Shown: in pieces, positions 49,595-57,487 of the stretch | Layout: each line of letters begins with the position of its first letter | Position numbering within the stretch: the first letter of the stretch is position 1 | DNA from: Scatosoma sp045533485 | Lineage (GTDB): Bacteria > Bacillota > Clostridia > Christensenellales > Borkfalkiaceae | DNA length: 64,000 nucleotides | Direction: 5' to 3' | Assembly: GCA_045533485.1 (NCBI GenBank) | Contig: JAZSHX010000046.1 | Span: 22,800 to 86,799 of the forward strand | The notes under the pieces: model-generated | What the model was told of the DNA's origin: nothing | The model's database searches: none | What the model saw: the letters and a program-made list of their open reading frames with translations, nothing else | Translations under genes and position numbers: made by a program

Positions 49595-50710
49595 ATGATT
49601 TATTTTGACAACGCCGCAACGGGCGGCAGCAAACCCGACAGCGTGATTTCCGCAGTGTATTCCGCCGTGAAAGTTTGTGCCAACCCGGGCAGAAGCGGAC
49701 ACAATCTTGCGCTTGCCTGCGCACAAACGGTGCAAGATGCGCGCCATACGCTTGACGCTTTTTTCAACGGCTACGGCTTCGACCGCATCGTTTTCACAAA
49801 AAACTGCACGGAAGCGCTCAATATTGCTCTGCTTGGCACGCTCAAACAAGGCGACCACGTGATTGTTTCGCCTATGGAGCACAATTCCGTGCTTCGTCCG
49901 CTTGCTATGCTCAAAAAAAGCGGCGTTATCGAATACACCGTTTGCGAGCTGTCCAAGGACGGGAATATCACCCCCGCAAACGTTGCCGCTTGCCTGCGCG
50001 ATAACACACGCTTAGTCGCCGTCACCGCGGCTTCCAACGTAACGGGCGCAACGCCGCCCATTTCCGCCATTAAAAAGCTCTTACCCGAACGCGTTTTATT
50101 GCTTTGCGACGGCGCGCAAGGCGGCGGACATCTGCCTTTGCGTATGCAAGAACAAGGCATTGATTTGCTTGCGCTTGCAGGACATAAAGGGCTTATGGGC
50201 ATACAAGGCAGCGGCGCGTTACTCTTTTCCAACCGCGTACAACCTGCGCCCATTTTATACGGCGGCACGGGGTCTATCAGTATTTCCGCCGATATGCCCG
50301 ATTTTTACCCCGACGCGTTAGAAGCAGGCACACTCAATTTTCCTGCGATACTTTCGCTTATGGAAGGCGTGCGCTTCTTGCAACCCATATTTCACAGTGT
50401 GCAGGAACAACTGCTGGATTTAACGGCATATTGCTTGCATTATATCGCTTCCTTGCCAAACTTCAAGGTATATTCTAACCCCAACATTTGCGGCATCGTA
50501 GCGTTTGCGCACAAGCATATGCCGTCTGAACAGGTAGCGGAAATATTGTCTTCCAAGCACGCTATCGCCGTGCGCGGCGGTTTACACTGCGCGCCCCTTA
50601 TGCACGAAGCGTTAACAACGCTGGATGGCGGCCTTGTACGTGCGTCCTTTTCACATTTTAACAGCAAAGCGGAAATCGACCGTTTGCTTTCCGCCCTGCA
50701 AACTATCTAG
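49595..50710 (+). CDS. Cysteine desulfurase family protein (class V aminotransferase)
   Basis: PLP enzyme of 371 residues on the plus strand, one of only two genes there. It starts IYFDNAATG, has the PLP lysine in A-G-H-K-G-L (K198), a histidine in M-E-H-N (H96) and the sulphur-accepting cysteine in R-G-G-L-H-C-A-P (C332), as in SufS-type enzymes. Expected to release sulphane sulphur or selenium from cysteine/selenocysteine. GAGAGG precedes the ATG. Partner DUF3343 is divergently transcribed. Confidence 0.9.
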   Translation: MIYFDNAATGGSKPDSVISAVYSAVKVCANPGRSGHNLALACAQTVQDARHTLDAFFNGYGFDRIVFTKNCTEALNIALLGTLKQGDHVIVSPMEHNSVLRPLAMLKKSGVIEYTVCELSKDGNITPANVAACLRDNTRLVAVTAASNVTGATPPISAIKKLLPERVLLLCDGAQGGGHLPLRMQEQGIDLLALAGHKGLMGIQGSGALLFSNRVQPAPILYGGTGSISISADMPDFYPDALEAGTLNFPAILSLMEGVRFLQPIFHSVQEQLLDLTAYCLHYIASLPNFKVYSNPNICGIVAFAHKHMPSEQVAEILSSKHAIAVRGGLHCAPLMHEALTTLDGGLVRASFSHFNSKAEIDRLLSALQTI

Positions 50711-50742
50711 TTAATTTTTCGGGTTGATTGCGGACATGGTGG

Positions 50743-51030
50743 CTACATTTTTTTTAATTTTTCGACAATCGCCTTCAATTTTTTATGTTGCGCACTATCC
50801 AGCATCGGCGAAAACGCCAAATAAAACGCGTCGATTTCTTCATCGCTCAGCGTACCTGCTTTGCGGCTTTTTTCCGCTTCTTCCACGATATTTTTCCACA
50901 TATCCGCATTGCTTTTTCCGTTATACGCCGCCGCAATTTGCTTGGTCAGCCGTTCCGCGTCCGTTTGTTTGTATTCGCCTTGCTGGGTGTTTTTTCCTTG
51001 TGTGTTTACATACTGCTTAAACGTTTTCAT
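50743..51030 (-). CDS. Small helical protein of unknown function
   Basis: A 95-residue, lysine-rich, largely helical protein: a basic polar N-terminus (1-35), a helix with L-T-K-Q-I-A-A-A-Y, and a C-terminal pair of helices from S-D-E-E-I-D-A-F-Y onward. The start at 51030 has a GGAG 8 bases upstream; the open frame continues to 51111 without a better start. It is convergent with the desulfurase gene and divergent from 51122. Not recognised. Confidence 0.6.
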   Translation of the reverse strand: MKTFKQYVNTQGKNTQQGEYKQTDAERLTKQIAAAYNGKSNADMWKNIVEEAEKSRKAGTLSDEEIDAFYLAFSPMLDSAQHKKLKAIVEKLKKM

Positions 51031-51121
51031 AAGCCGCGCTCCGTCCTTTTTCGTTTTTGGCTTGCGCCTTTGTATATAGTATTCTGCGCACACCCGTTTG
51101 GTTACTTTCATATACTGTATT

Positions 51122-51439
51122 ATGGAAATTTTTATGCTTGTGCTTATGTATTATCTTTCACAAAATCCGCAGTTCGCCGAAAGCGTAAAACCGCTTATGG
51201 GACAGTTGAAAAACTCTCAGCAAATGCTGTCCTTTCTCAACGATTTGTCTAAATTCACGCAAACGTTTTCCACCTTTGGCAGTGCGGCGCAACCGACCAA
51301 GGAGCAACAAAAAAAGCCCGAAAACGGGCAAGAAGCAAAAGCGGAAACACAAAAAACTCCGCAATCCCCAACGTCGGGAATTGCGGACGATTTCATCCAA
51401 AATATTTTAGAAAGCTACTTAAAAAAATCTACACAATAG
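51122..51439 (+). CDS. Small protein with hydrophobic N-terminus, unknown function
   Basis: A 105-residue plus-strand protein: hydrophobic start (MEIFMLVLMYYL), amphipathic helix (about 13-50), a low-complexity linker rich in Q, E, K, P and A (about 55-85) and a C-terminal helix. There is no clear Shine-Dalgarno; a TATACT lies 5 bases before the ATG. It overlaps the SDR gene by 11 bases tail to tail and is divergent from the 95-residue gene. Not recognised. Confidence 0.6.
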   Translation: MEIFMLVLMYYLSQNPQFAESVKPLMGQLKNSQQMLSFLNDLSKFTQTFSTFGSAAQPTKEQQKKPENGQEAKAETQKTPQSPTSGIADDFIQNILESYLKKSTQ

Positions 51440-52130
51440 AAAAACCGCCGTTAACGGGCAAATCCACACCGTTGACGTATTCGTTTTCCGCCAAAAACAA
51501 AACTGCATCCGCCACTTCCCTGCACGTGCCCATACGCCCTGCGGGGATTTCTTCTTGCAACGCAGTTCTTTCTTCTGGCGATAAACGCGCGTTCATTTGC
51601 GTATCGATCGCCCCCGGCGACACCGCGTTGACGCGTATACCCGAATAGCCCAGCTCCTTGGCAAGAGATTTGGTAAAACCGATGAGCGCAGCCTTGCTTG
51701 CCGCATACGCGCTTTCACAGCTTGCGCCCACTTCTCCCCACACGGACGCCACGTTGACAATCACGCCCCTTTGTTTATCCAGCATACCTTTCACTGCCGC
51801 GCGCGCACATAAAAACGCACCGCTTACGTTGACGGCAAACAAGCGATCCCACTCTTCCTTGGTGGTATCCTGCACCTGCTTAAAAAGACCCACGCCTGCA
51901 TTGTTGACAAGCACATCCAAAGTCGGCAATTTCGCAAACAAATCGGCGACATGCTTCTCATCTGCAACGTCCGTTTTATAAACAAAAAAGCCCATTTCAC
52001 GCGCCTTTTGCGCACTTTCTTCGTCCTTGGAATAGGTCACAAACACTTGATATTGTTTTTCTTGAAACGCCTTAGCAATTTCCAAACCGATACCGCGCAC
52101 ACCGCCCGTAATAAGCACCGTTTTTTTCAT
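51429..52130 (-). CDS. SDR-family oxidoreductase (FabG-like)
   Basis: Short-chain dehydrogenase of 233 residues: nucleotide-binding T-G-G-V-R-G-I-G near 7-14, N-N-A-G near 77, catalytic serine in N-V-A-S-V-W and Y-x-x-x-K in YAASK near 142-146. The C-terminal V-N-G-G is typical of FabG-like reductases. It is last in the aro operon (27 bases after aroK), but the reaction is unknown; a 3-oxoacyl-ACP reductase is the default. A variant of the dispersed motif lies just before the start. Confidence 0.88.
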   Translation of the reverse strand: MKKTVLITGGVRGIGLEIAKAFQEKQYQVFVTYSKDEESAQKAREMGFFVYKTDVADEKHVADLFAKLPTLDVLVNNAGVGLFKQVQDTTKEEWDRLFAVNVSGAFLCARAAVKGMLDKQRGVIVNVASVWGEVGASCESAYAASKAALIGFTKSLAKELGYSGIRVNAVSPGAIDTQMNARLSPEERTALQEEIPAGRMGTCREVADAVLFLAENEYVNGVDLPVNGGFSIV

Positions 52131-52148
52131 TTCAACGCATACCTGCCT
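52131..52148 (-). repeat. Variant of the dispersed motif before the SDR gene
   Basis: Minus-strand AGGCAGGTATGCGTTGAA directly abuts the SDR ATG and may act as its ribosome site. Its complement shares 15 exact bases with 42109-42123 in ribF. Confidence 0.5.
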
Positions 52149-52157
52149 ATGTGTTCT

Positions 52158-52664
52158 TTATTTTTCTGTTATTTTCTCAACGATTTCCTTTACAATTTCG
52201 TCCACCGTTTTATCGTCCACGCACACTGTAAAATCGGCTACGCTTTGATAGATAGGCGTGCGCTCATTTAACAACGCTTGAATTTTATCCAAAAGCGGTG
52301 TTTCTCCTTGTAACAAGGGGCGCGCCGTATCGTTACGCAACCGCTTTTCAAGCGTTGTCGCCTTAGCTTGCAAAAACACGATTTTCGCCCTGCCATGCAA
52401 TAAATCCAAGTTTGCCTTTTGCAACACCAAACCGCCGCCTGCGGATATAACAGCGCCCTTTTGACTTAAAATACTTTGCAGCGTTTCCCTTTCTATCTCC
52501 CGAAAACGCGCTTGACCAAACCGCGCAAAAATATCCTTTATTTCGCCGTGTTTTTTAACGATTTCTTGGTCGGTATCCACCCAAGACATAGCCAACATTT
52601 GGGCAATCCGTCTGCCCACCGTCGTCTTTCCACAGCCCATCATGCCGCATAAAAGTACGTGCAT
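52158..52664 (-). CDS. aroK: Shikimate kinase
   Basis: Phosphorylates shikimate. The 168-residue kinase has a P-loop GMMGCGKTT near 7-15, D-T-D near 32-34, a shikimate-binding arginine in R-E-I-E near 57 and S-A-G-G-G near 75. The ATG at 52664 with GGGTGA upstream is preferred to a GTG 9 bases earlier. Sixth gene of the aro operon. Confidence 0.93.
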   Translation of the reverse strand: MHVLLCGMMGCGKTTVGRRIAQMLAMSWVDTDQEIVKKHGEIKDIFARFGQARFREIERETLQSILSQKGAVISAGGGLVLQKANLDLLHGRAKIVFLQAKATTLEKRLRNDTARPLLQGETPLLDKIQALLNERTPIYQSVADFTVCVDDKTVDEIVKEIVEKITEK

Positions 52665-52679
52665 TTTTATCACCCGTGT

Positions 52680-53108
52680 TTATTTTTTCAAACCGACAAT
52701 GGCGGCAATATAGCTATTTGCGCCAAACCCGCAAACTACGCCCTTGCAAACCTGCGAAAGCACGCTTTGATTTCTAAACGCTTCGCGCGCGTGTACGTTG
52801 GACATATGCACTTCCGCAACGGGAATATCGATAGAAGCAATCGCGTCGCGAATCGCATAGCTGTAATGCGTGTGCGCGCCTGCGTTCAACACAATCGCGT
52901 CGCACGATTTTTGCAAAAAGGCGTCGTGTAAAGCGTTGACGATTTCCCCTTCGATATTGCTTTGATAAAAACTAACTTCCTCGCCGTTTTTCTTGCAAAA
53001 CGAAGAAATCGCCGCATTGATTTCTTCCAGCGTTTGCGTGCCGTACACGCTTTGTTCACGCTTCCCCGTCAAGTTCAAGTTCACGCCGTTAATCACCAAA
53101 AATTTCAT
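52680..53108 (-). CDS. aroQ: 3-dehydroquinate dehydratase, type II
   Basis: Converts 3-dehydroquinate to 3-dehydroshikimate. The 142-residue dodecameric-type enzyme has N-G-V-N-L-N (where N-G-P-N-L-N is usual), the catalytic tyrosine loop near Q-S-V-Y-G, L-N-A-G-A-H-T-H near 75 and the E-V-H-M-S-N motif near 98. Confidence 0.94.
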   Translation of the reverse strand: MKFLVINGVNLNLTGKREQSVYGTQTLEEINAAISSFCKKNGEEVSFYQSNIEGEIVNALHDAFLQKSCDAIVLNAGAHTHYSYAIRDAIASIDIPVAEVHMSNVHAREAFRNQSVLSQVCKGVVCGFGANSYIAAIVGLKK

Positions 53109-53140
53109 ACCTTTTCTCCTTTGGTTTGTTTTCTTATTGA

Positions 53141-53944
53141 TTATTGCGCCACGTAGCGCGCGTATAAATTTTTCGCTTCTTCCATGTCAGGGGATTTATC
53201 CAAAAACAAGCAATCAGCGTAATACGCTTGATAAAACAGCATACTCTCCCCGTCTACCGTTTTTAAACCCAGCGCATCGGCAATTTGTAAAAATTTCGGT
53301 TGCTTGGGATGATAAATCAAATCCACCGCCACGCTTGCGCCCACAAACGCGCTTTCATCCACAGGCGACACGCCTTCGCTGTCGTGCATCCCAACGCCCG
53401 TACAGTTAATCAAAATATCAAAACCGCCTTGCGTAGGACTGTCCGCCGCAAGCACGCCCAGTTGCTGACACGCTTCCTGCAATTCTTCTTTATTTCTTCT
53501 ATACAAATACACCTGCGCGCCTGCATTTTTCAACGCCACGGCAACGCTCCTGCCTGCGCCGCCCACGCCAAGCACCAACACGCGCTTACCCAAAACTTCC
53601 ACGCCCGACGTTTGCAACATCAACAAAAATCCCACGCCGTCCGTGCTGTATCCTTTACCCGTTTGCGTAATGACGGTGTTGACCGCGCCACATTGCATTG
53701 CTTCATCGCTAATTTCGTTTAAATAGGCAAACACGTCGCGCTTATACGGAATCGTCACGTTGAACGCGTCAAAATCTCCCATCAACACACGCATCGTATC
53801 GTCGAACGCATCTCTACCGACGGAAAATCGTTGATAGCTGCACTGCACGCCAAAAGCGTTCAAAATAAACGTATGCATCTCTTCGCTAAGCGATTTGGAA
53901 ACGTCCTTTCCTATCAAGCCCAAACGCAGTTTTTTATTATTCAT
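53141..53944 (-). CDS. aroE: Shikimate dehydrogenase
   Basis: NADPH-dependent reduction of 3-dehydroshikimate. The 267-residue protein shows V-S-K-S-L-S near 14, N-V-T-I-P-Y-K (catalytic lysine) near 60 and the Rossmann loop G-V-G-G-A-G-R-S near 123. The start at 53944 lies 2 bases after a copy of the dispersed motif that provides the ribosome site; an open frame upstream runs into aroA. Confidence 0.94.
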   Translation of the reverse strand: MNNKKLRLGLIGKDVSKSLSEEMHTFILNAFGVQCSYQRFSVGRDAFDDTMRVLMGDFDAFNVTIPYKRDVFAYLNEISDEAMQCGAVNTVITQTGKGYSTDGVGFLLMLQTSGVEVLGKRVLVLGVGGAGRSVAVALKNAGAQVYLYRRNKEELQEACQQLGVLAADSPTQGGFDILINCTGVGMHDSEGVSPVDESAFVGASVAVDLIYHPKQPKFLQIADALGLKTVDGESMLFYQAYYADCLFLDKSPDMEEAKNLYARYVAQ

Positions 53945-53945
53945 C

Positions 53946-53958
53946 GCATACCTGCCCC
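53946..53958 (-). repeat. Dispersed motif GGGGCAGGTATGC before aroE
   Basis: Exact 13-mer between aroA and aroE, acting as the aroE ribosome binding region. Its internal ATG would give only a two-codon frame (ATG CGA TGA) overlapping the real start. Confidence 0.6.
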
Positions 53959-53963
53959 TATCT

Positions 53964-55217
53964 TTATTGCTTTTCACCCAGCTTTTCAAAAAAGTCAGGG
54001 AAAGAAATCGCACAGCATTGTTCACGCAAAATACGTCCTCCGTTTTGCGACGCAATCAACCCGACCGCGCCCGTCATTGCAATTCGATGATCCAAATAAC
54101 TATCGATATCGCCGCCGACAAGCTGTTTCTTACCGCGAATAATAAACCCGTCGTCCAGCGTTTGCACGTCGCCGCCAAGATTGCGGATAAGCTCCGCCGT
54201 CGTTTGTATTCTATCGCTCTCTTTCACGCGCAATTCTTTCGCGCCCGTAATCACGCTTTCCCCGTCCGCAAACGCGCACAACAGCGCAATCAAAGGCAAT
54301 TCATCCACCATCGACGGCACGTCTTCTTTCGTCAGCGTAATGGCGCGCATATTTGATTTCTCCACCAAAATATCCGCCATTTCTTCGCCGCCTGACACAC
54401 GTCGATTTTGCAAGGAATAACGAACGCCCAGCTTATCAAACGCTTTCAAAATCCCCGTGCGCGTAGGATTTACCCCCACGTTTTTGCAAAGCGTCTTGCC
54501 TTTCAACGCGCCAAGCGCCATAAAATACGCCGCCGAAGAAATATCCGCAGGCACTTCCACGTCCACACAATGCAAACGGCTTTTGCGCACCGTCACCTTG
54601 CACCCGTCCACTTGTATATCCGCGCCCATCGCTGCAAGCATTTTTTCCGTATGGTCACGCGAACGCACAGGTTCTACAACGCTCGTTTCCCCGTCCGCCG
54701 CAAGCCCAGCCAAAAGCACTGCGCTTTTCACTTGCGCAGAAGCCACGTTCAGCGTTACGTTCGCCCCCTGCAAAGCGGCAGGCGATATAGAGATCGGCGC
54801 GTGCCCGTCGGTAGTTTTCACGCCCGCACCAAGCAACGCTAAGGGTTTTGCCACGCGCTCCATCGGCCGCATAGAAAGCGACGCGTCGCCGCTTAACGTA
54901 GCGCACACACCCTTACCTGCCAACAAGCCCGTAAGCAAGCGTATCGTAGTACCCGAATTGCCGCAATACAGCTTCGCTCCGTCCGCAAACTTGGGTGCAC
55001 CTTTTAGTTTAATGGTCGTACCGTCAATCTCCACGCTTGCGCCCAACGCTTTCAAGCATTCGCAGGTAGACAGGCAATCTTCGCCTATCAACGCCCCCGT
55101 AATAACCGCTTCGCCGTCCGCACTGCCGTTGAGCATAACGGCGCGATGGGTAATCGATTTATCCCCGGGCAAAGTAAATTCCCCGTTAAATTGTTCTCTT
55201 GCATGAATAAAAATCAT
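53964..55217 (-). CDS. aroA: 5-enolpyruvylshikimate-3-phosphate synthase
   Basis: EPSP synthase of 417 residues with L-P-G-D-K-S-I-T-H-R near 17-26, G-N-S-G-T-T near 86, R-P-M near 117, S-R-D-H-T-E-K near 186 and K-E-S-D-R-I near 333. The phosphate-loop sequence is compatible with either class I or II. The ATG overlaps the aroB stop (ATGA). Confidence 0.95.
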   Translation of the reverse strand: MIFIHAREQFNGEFTLPGDKSITHRAVMLNGSADGEAVITGALIGEDCLSTCECLKALGASVEIDGTTIKLKGAPKFADGAKLYCGNSGTTIRLLTGLLAGKGVCATLSGDASLSMRPMERVAKPLALLGAGVKTTDGHAPISISPAALQGANVTLNVASAQVKSAVLLAGLAADGETSVVEPVRSRDHTEKMLAAMGADIQVDGCKVTVRKSRLHCVDVEVPADISSAAYFMALGALKGKTLCKNVGVNPTRTGILKAFDKLGVRYSLQNRRVSGGEEMADILVEKSNMRAITLTKEDVPSMVDELPLIALLCAFADGESVITGAKELRVKESDRIQTTAELIRNLGGDVQTLDDGFIIRGKKQLVGGDIDSYLDHRIAMTGAVGLIASQNGGRILREQCCAISFPDFFEKLGEKQ

Positions 55218-56296
55218 ACTGCTCCTTTATCCTGCAACGCTTGCACCGCTTGCACAAGCGACGATTTATACTCTTCAAAGGGCATAGACAGCAACGCCCA
55301 TTTGCCCTTGTCTTTGGCAACGGACATCACAATATTTTGCGCGTCCGTATTCTTCTTGTCCGCTTTTGCCTTTTCCGCATCCTTTTCAATTTGCGAAAAA
55401 TCCGCTTTTTCCACAGGCGCAACATTCAACGCCGTAACAATCAACTGTAGCAGCTCTTGTCCGTACGCATACTCACAAACGCCTGCTTGCATAGCCATAT
55501 ACGTTTCCAACCACATTCCGTACAACACGCTTTCGCCGTGCGATAAGCCGTGCGCAAGCTCAATAGCGTGCCCCGTAGTATGCCCTACGTTCAGCGATTT
55601 TCTTTCACCGCTTTCCTTTTCGTCCGCTTGCACCACAGCAATTTTATGCTCTACGCACGCTTCCACGCAAGTGGAAAGCCACGCAAGCGAAGAAAGCTCC
55701 TGCTCCGTTTTGCCTTGTAATAAGTGAAAAATATCCGCGTTCAACGCCGCATATTTGACGATTTCTCCCAAACCGCACTTAATTTCCCTTGACGGAAGCG
55801 TTTGCAAAAATTGCGGATGAATGAGCACTTCCTGCGGTTGGTAGAATGCCCCGACCACATTTTTCACACCGCCGTGGTCCACCGCCGTTTTACCACCCAC
55901 ACTGCTATCCACCTGCGCAAGCAAGGTAGTAGGGATTTGCACGCACGCAATCCCGCGCATATACAAAGCCGCCGCCAAACCGCCGATATCGCCGATTACA
56001 CCGCCGCCCACAGCAAAAAGTTTAGACGTTCGTTGCATACCTGCCCCCACCATTTTATCCAAAATAGCGATTAAGGATTGCATCGTTTTTTGTTCTTCTC
56101 CTGCAGGGAGCACAAACAAGTCCGCACCCGAAAACCAACGCGTAAAGAAATCCCTATACAAGGCATACACGTTGCTGTCCGTCAAAACAAAATTACGTTG
56201 TCCGCTCAATAAAGCAGGCAGTCTTTTTTCAAAAACGTCCGTACCGATATAAATTTTACCCGTCATCGTGGCGGTTTGCACCAAAAGCTCTTTCAT
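55214..56296 (-). CDS. aroB: 3-dehydroquinate synthase
   Basis: NAD- and metal-dependent cyclase of 360 residues. It has the G-G-G-V-I-G-D-I-G-G nucleotide motif near 97, V-D-S-S-V-G-G-K-T near 130 and metal-binding E and H residues in the C-terminal helical domain (H-T-T-G-H near 243). The ATG at 56296 has AAGG 8 bases upstream. It follows aroC by 11 bases. Confidence 0.94.
   Translation of the reverse strand: MKELLVQTATMTGKIYIGTDVFEKRLPALLSGQRNFVLTDSNVYALYRDFFTRWFSGADLFVLPAGEEQKTMQSLIAILDKMVGAGMQRTSKLFAVGGGVIGDIGGLAAALYMRGIACVQIPTTLLAQVDSSVGGKTAVDHGGVKNVVGAFYQPQEVLIHPQFLQTLPSREIKCGLGEIVKYAALNADIFHLLQGKTEQELSSLAWLSTCVEACVEHKIAVVQADEKESGERKSLNVGHTTGHAIELAHGLSHGESVLYGMWLETYMAMQAGVCEYAYGQELLQLIVTALNVAPVEKADFSQIEKDAEKAKADKKNTDAQNIVMSVAKDKGKWALLSMPFEEYKSSLVQAVQALQDKGAV
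56035..56047 (-). repeat. Dispersed motif GGGGCAGGTATGC in aroB
   Basis: Exact 13-mer within coding sequence, translated in the V-G-A-G-M-Q segment. Confidence 0.55.
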
Positions 56297-56307
56297 CTTT
56301 GTATCCT

Positions 56308-57447
56308 TCAAGGCAATAAATTGTAACGCGTTTGCATCTCTTGCATCGTATCACCGCCCAAACGCGATTGTACTGCTTGCGCAATCACACGCGCAACCGC
56401 CGCTTCCGCGATGCGTTCCAAGGCAAAAATCGCGCAAACGTCACTGCGTTCAGACGCCGCCACCGCTTGTTCGCCCGTAGCCACGTCCACCGTTTTCAAA
56501 CCGCGCATCAGCGTAGGAATGGGCTTCATCGCCCCGCGCACGATAATTTCTTCTCCGTTAGACATACCGCCTTCTATACCGCCGGCGCGGTTGGTTTGGC
56601 GGTAATATCCTTTGCTTTCATCGTAAAAAATTTCGTCGTGCACCTGTTTGCCGCTTACGTGCGCCGCGTCAAACCCAGCGCCGATTTCCACTCCCTTAAC
56701 CGCTTGAATACTCATAAGCTCTTTTGCAAGGCACGCGTCTAATTTCTCGTCGTAGGTCATCACGCTACCAAAGCCGCTTTTCAAGCCGCGCACACGCACT
56801 TCCACCGCGCCGCCTGCCGTATCGCCGTCCTTTTTCAAGCTGTCAATCGTTTGTATCGCCAACGCTTCCGCCTGCATATCCAACATACCGGTTTGCGTTT
56901 CTTTTGCGCGTAACAGTTCATTGAACGCATACCTGCCCCCATCTTTCACACCGCAAATCTCTTGCACGTACCCTGCAATCTCCACGCCAAACACGGATAA
57001 AAACTGCTTGTATACACTGCCGGCAGCAACGCGGATCGCCGTTTCTCTTGCAGACGCGCGTTCCAAAATATTACGCGCATCGTCTTGTCCGTATTTGATA
57101 ATCCCCGTCAAATCCGCATGCCCAGGGCGCACCTTTGTCAACGCCTTGGCTTGCATTTTCTCTTCGTCGCACTTTTCAGGGGACATCGCTTCTACCCAGT
57201 GCGCATAATCCTTATTATAGATACAAAGGGTTACAGGACTGCCCAACGTTTGCCCGTTGCGCACCCCCGTCAAAATTTCCACGTGATCGCTTTCAATTTT
57301 TTGCCGACCGCCGCGCCCGTAGCCTTTTTGTCTAAGCGCCAACTCTTCGTCTATTTTTTTCAAGTCCACCGCCAAATGCGCAGGCAATCCTTCTAAAATT
57401 GCCACCAGCGCCTTGCCGTGCGATTCTCCTGCCGTCGTCAATTTCAT
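56308..57447 (-). CDS. aroC: Chorismate synthase
   Basis: FMN-dependent last step to chorismate. The 379-residue enzyme has A-G-E-S-H-G near 7, R-P-G-H-A-D near 107, R-A-S-A-R-E-T near 132 and the C-terminal I-P-T-L segment near 327. The second ATG (57447) is favoured because AAAGGAG then lies 6 bases upstream. A short segment, G-G-R-Y-A-F-N near 170, is encoded by the 20-base dispersed repeat and lies in a region variable in the family. Confidence 0.94.
   Translation of the reverse strand: MKLTTAGESHGKALVAILEGLPAHLAVDLKKIDEELALRQKGYGRGGRQKIESDHVEILTGVRNGQTLGSPVTLCIYNKDYAHWVEAMSPEKCDEEKMQAKALTKVRPGHADLTGIIKYGQDDARNILERASARETAIRVAAGSVYKQFLSVFGVEIAGYVQEICGVKDGGRYAFNELLRAKETQTGMLDMQAEALAIQTIDSLKKDGDTAGGAVEVRVRGLKSGFGSVMTYDEKLDACLAKELMSIQAVKGVEIGAGFDAAHVSGKQVHDEIFYDESKGYYRQTNRAGGIEGGMSNGEEIIVRGAMKPIPTLMRGLKTVDVATGEQAVAASERSDVCAIFALERIAEAAVARVIAQAVQSRLGGDTMQEMQTRYNLLP
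56921..56940 (-). repeat. Dispersed repeat, 20-base form inside aroC
   Basis: Exact match to 37120-37139, in the same reading frame as in the glycosyltransferase tail (G-G-R-Y-A-F-N in both). Confidence 0.7.
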
Positions 57448-57487
57448 ACCCATCTCCTTTTACGCGCTCTTTACGCGTCCGTTCCGC

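Noticed and set aside
23623..56047. Treating the GGGGCAGGTATG motif simply as a strong ribosome binding site
   Set aside because: Three copies do precede starts, but most lie inside genes in coding positions and one is on the opposite strand, so translation initiation cannot explain the excess.
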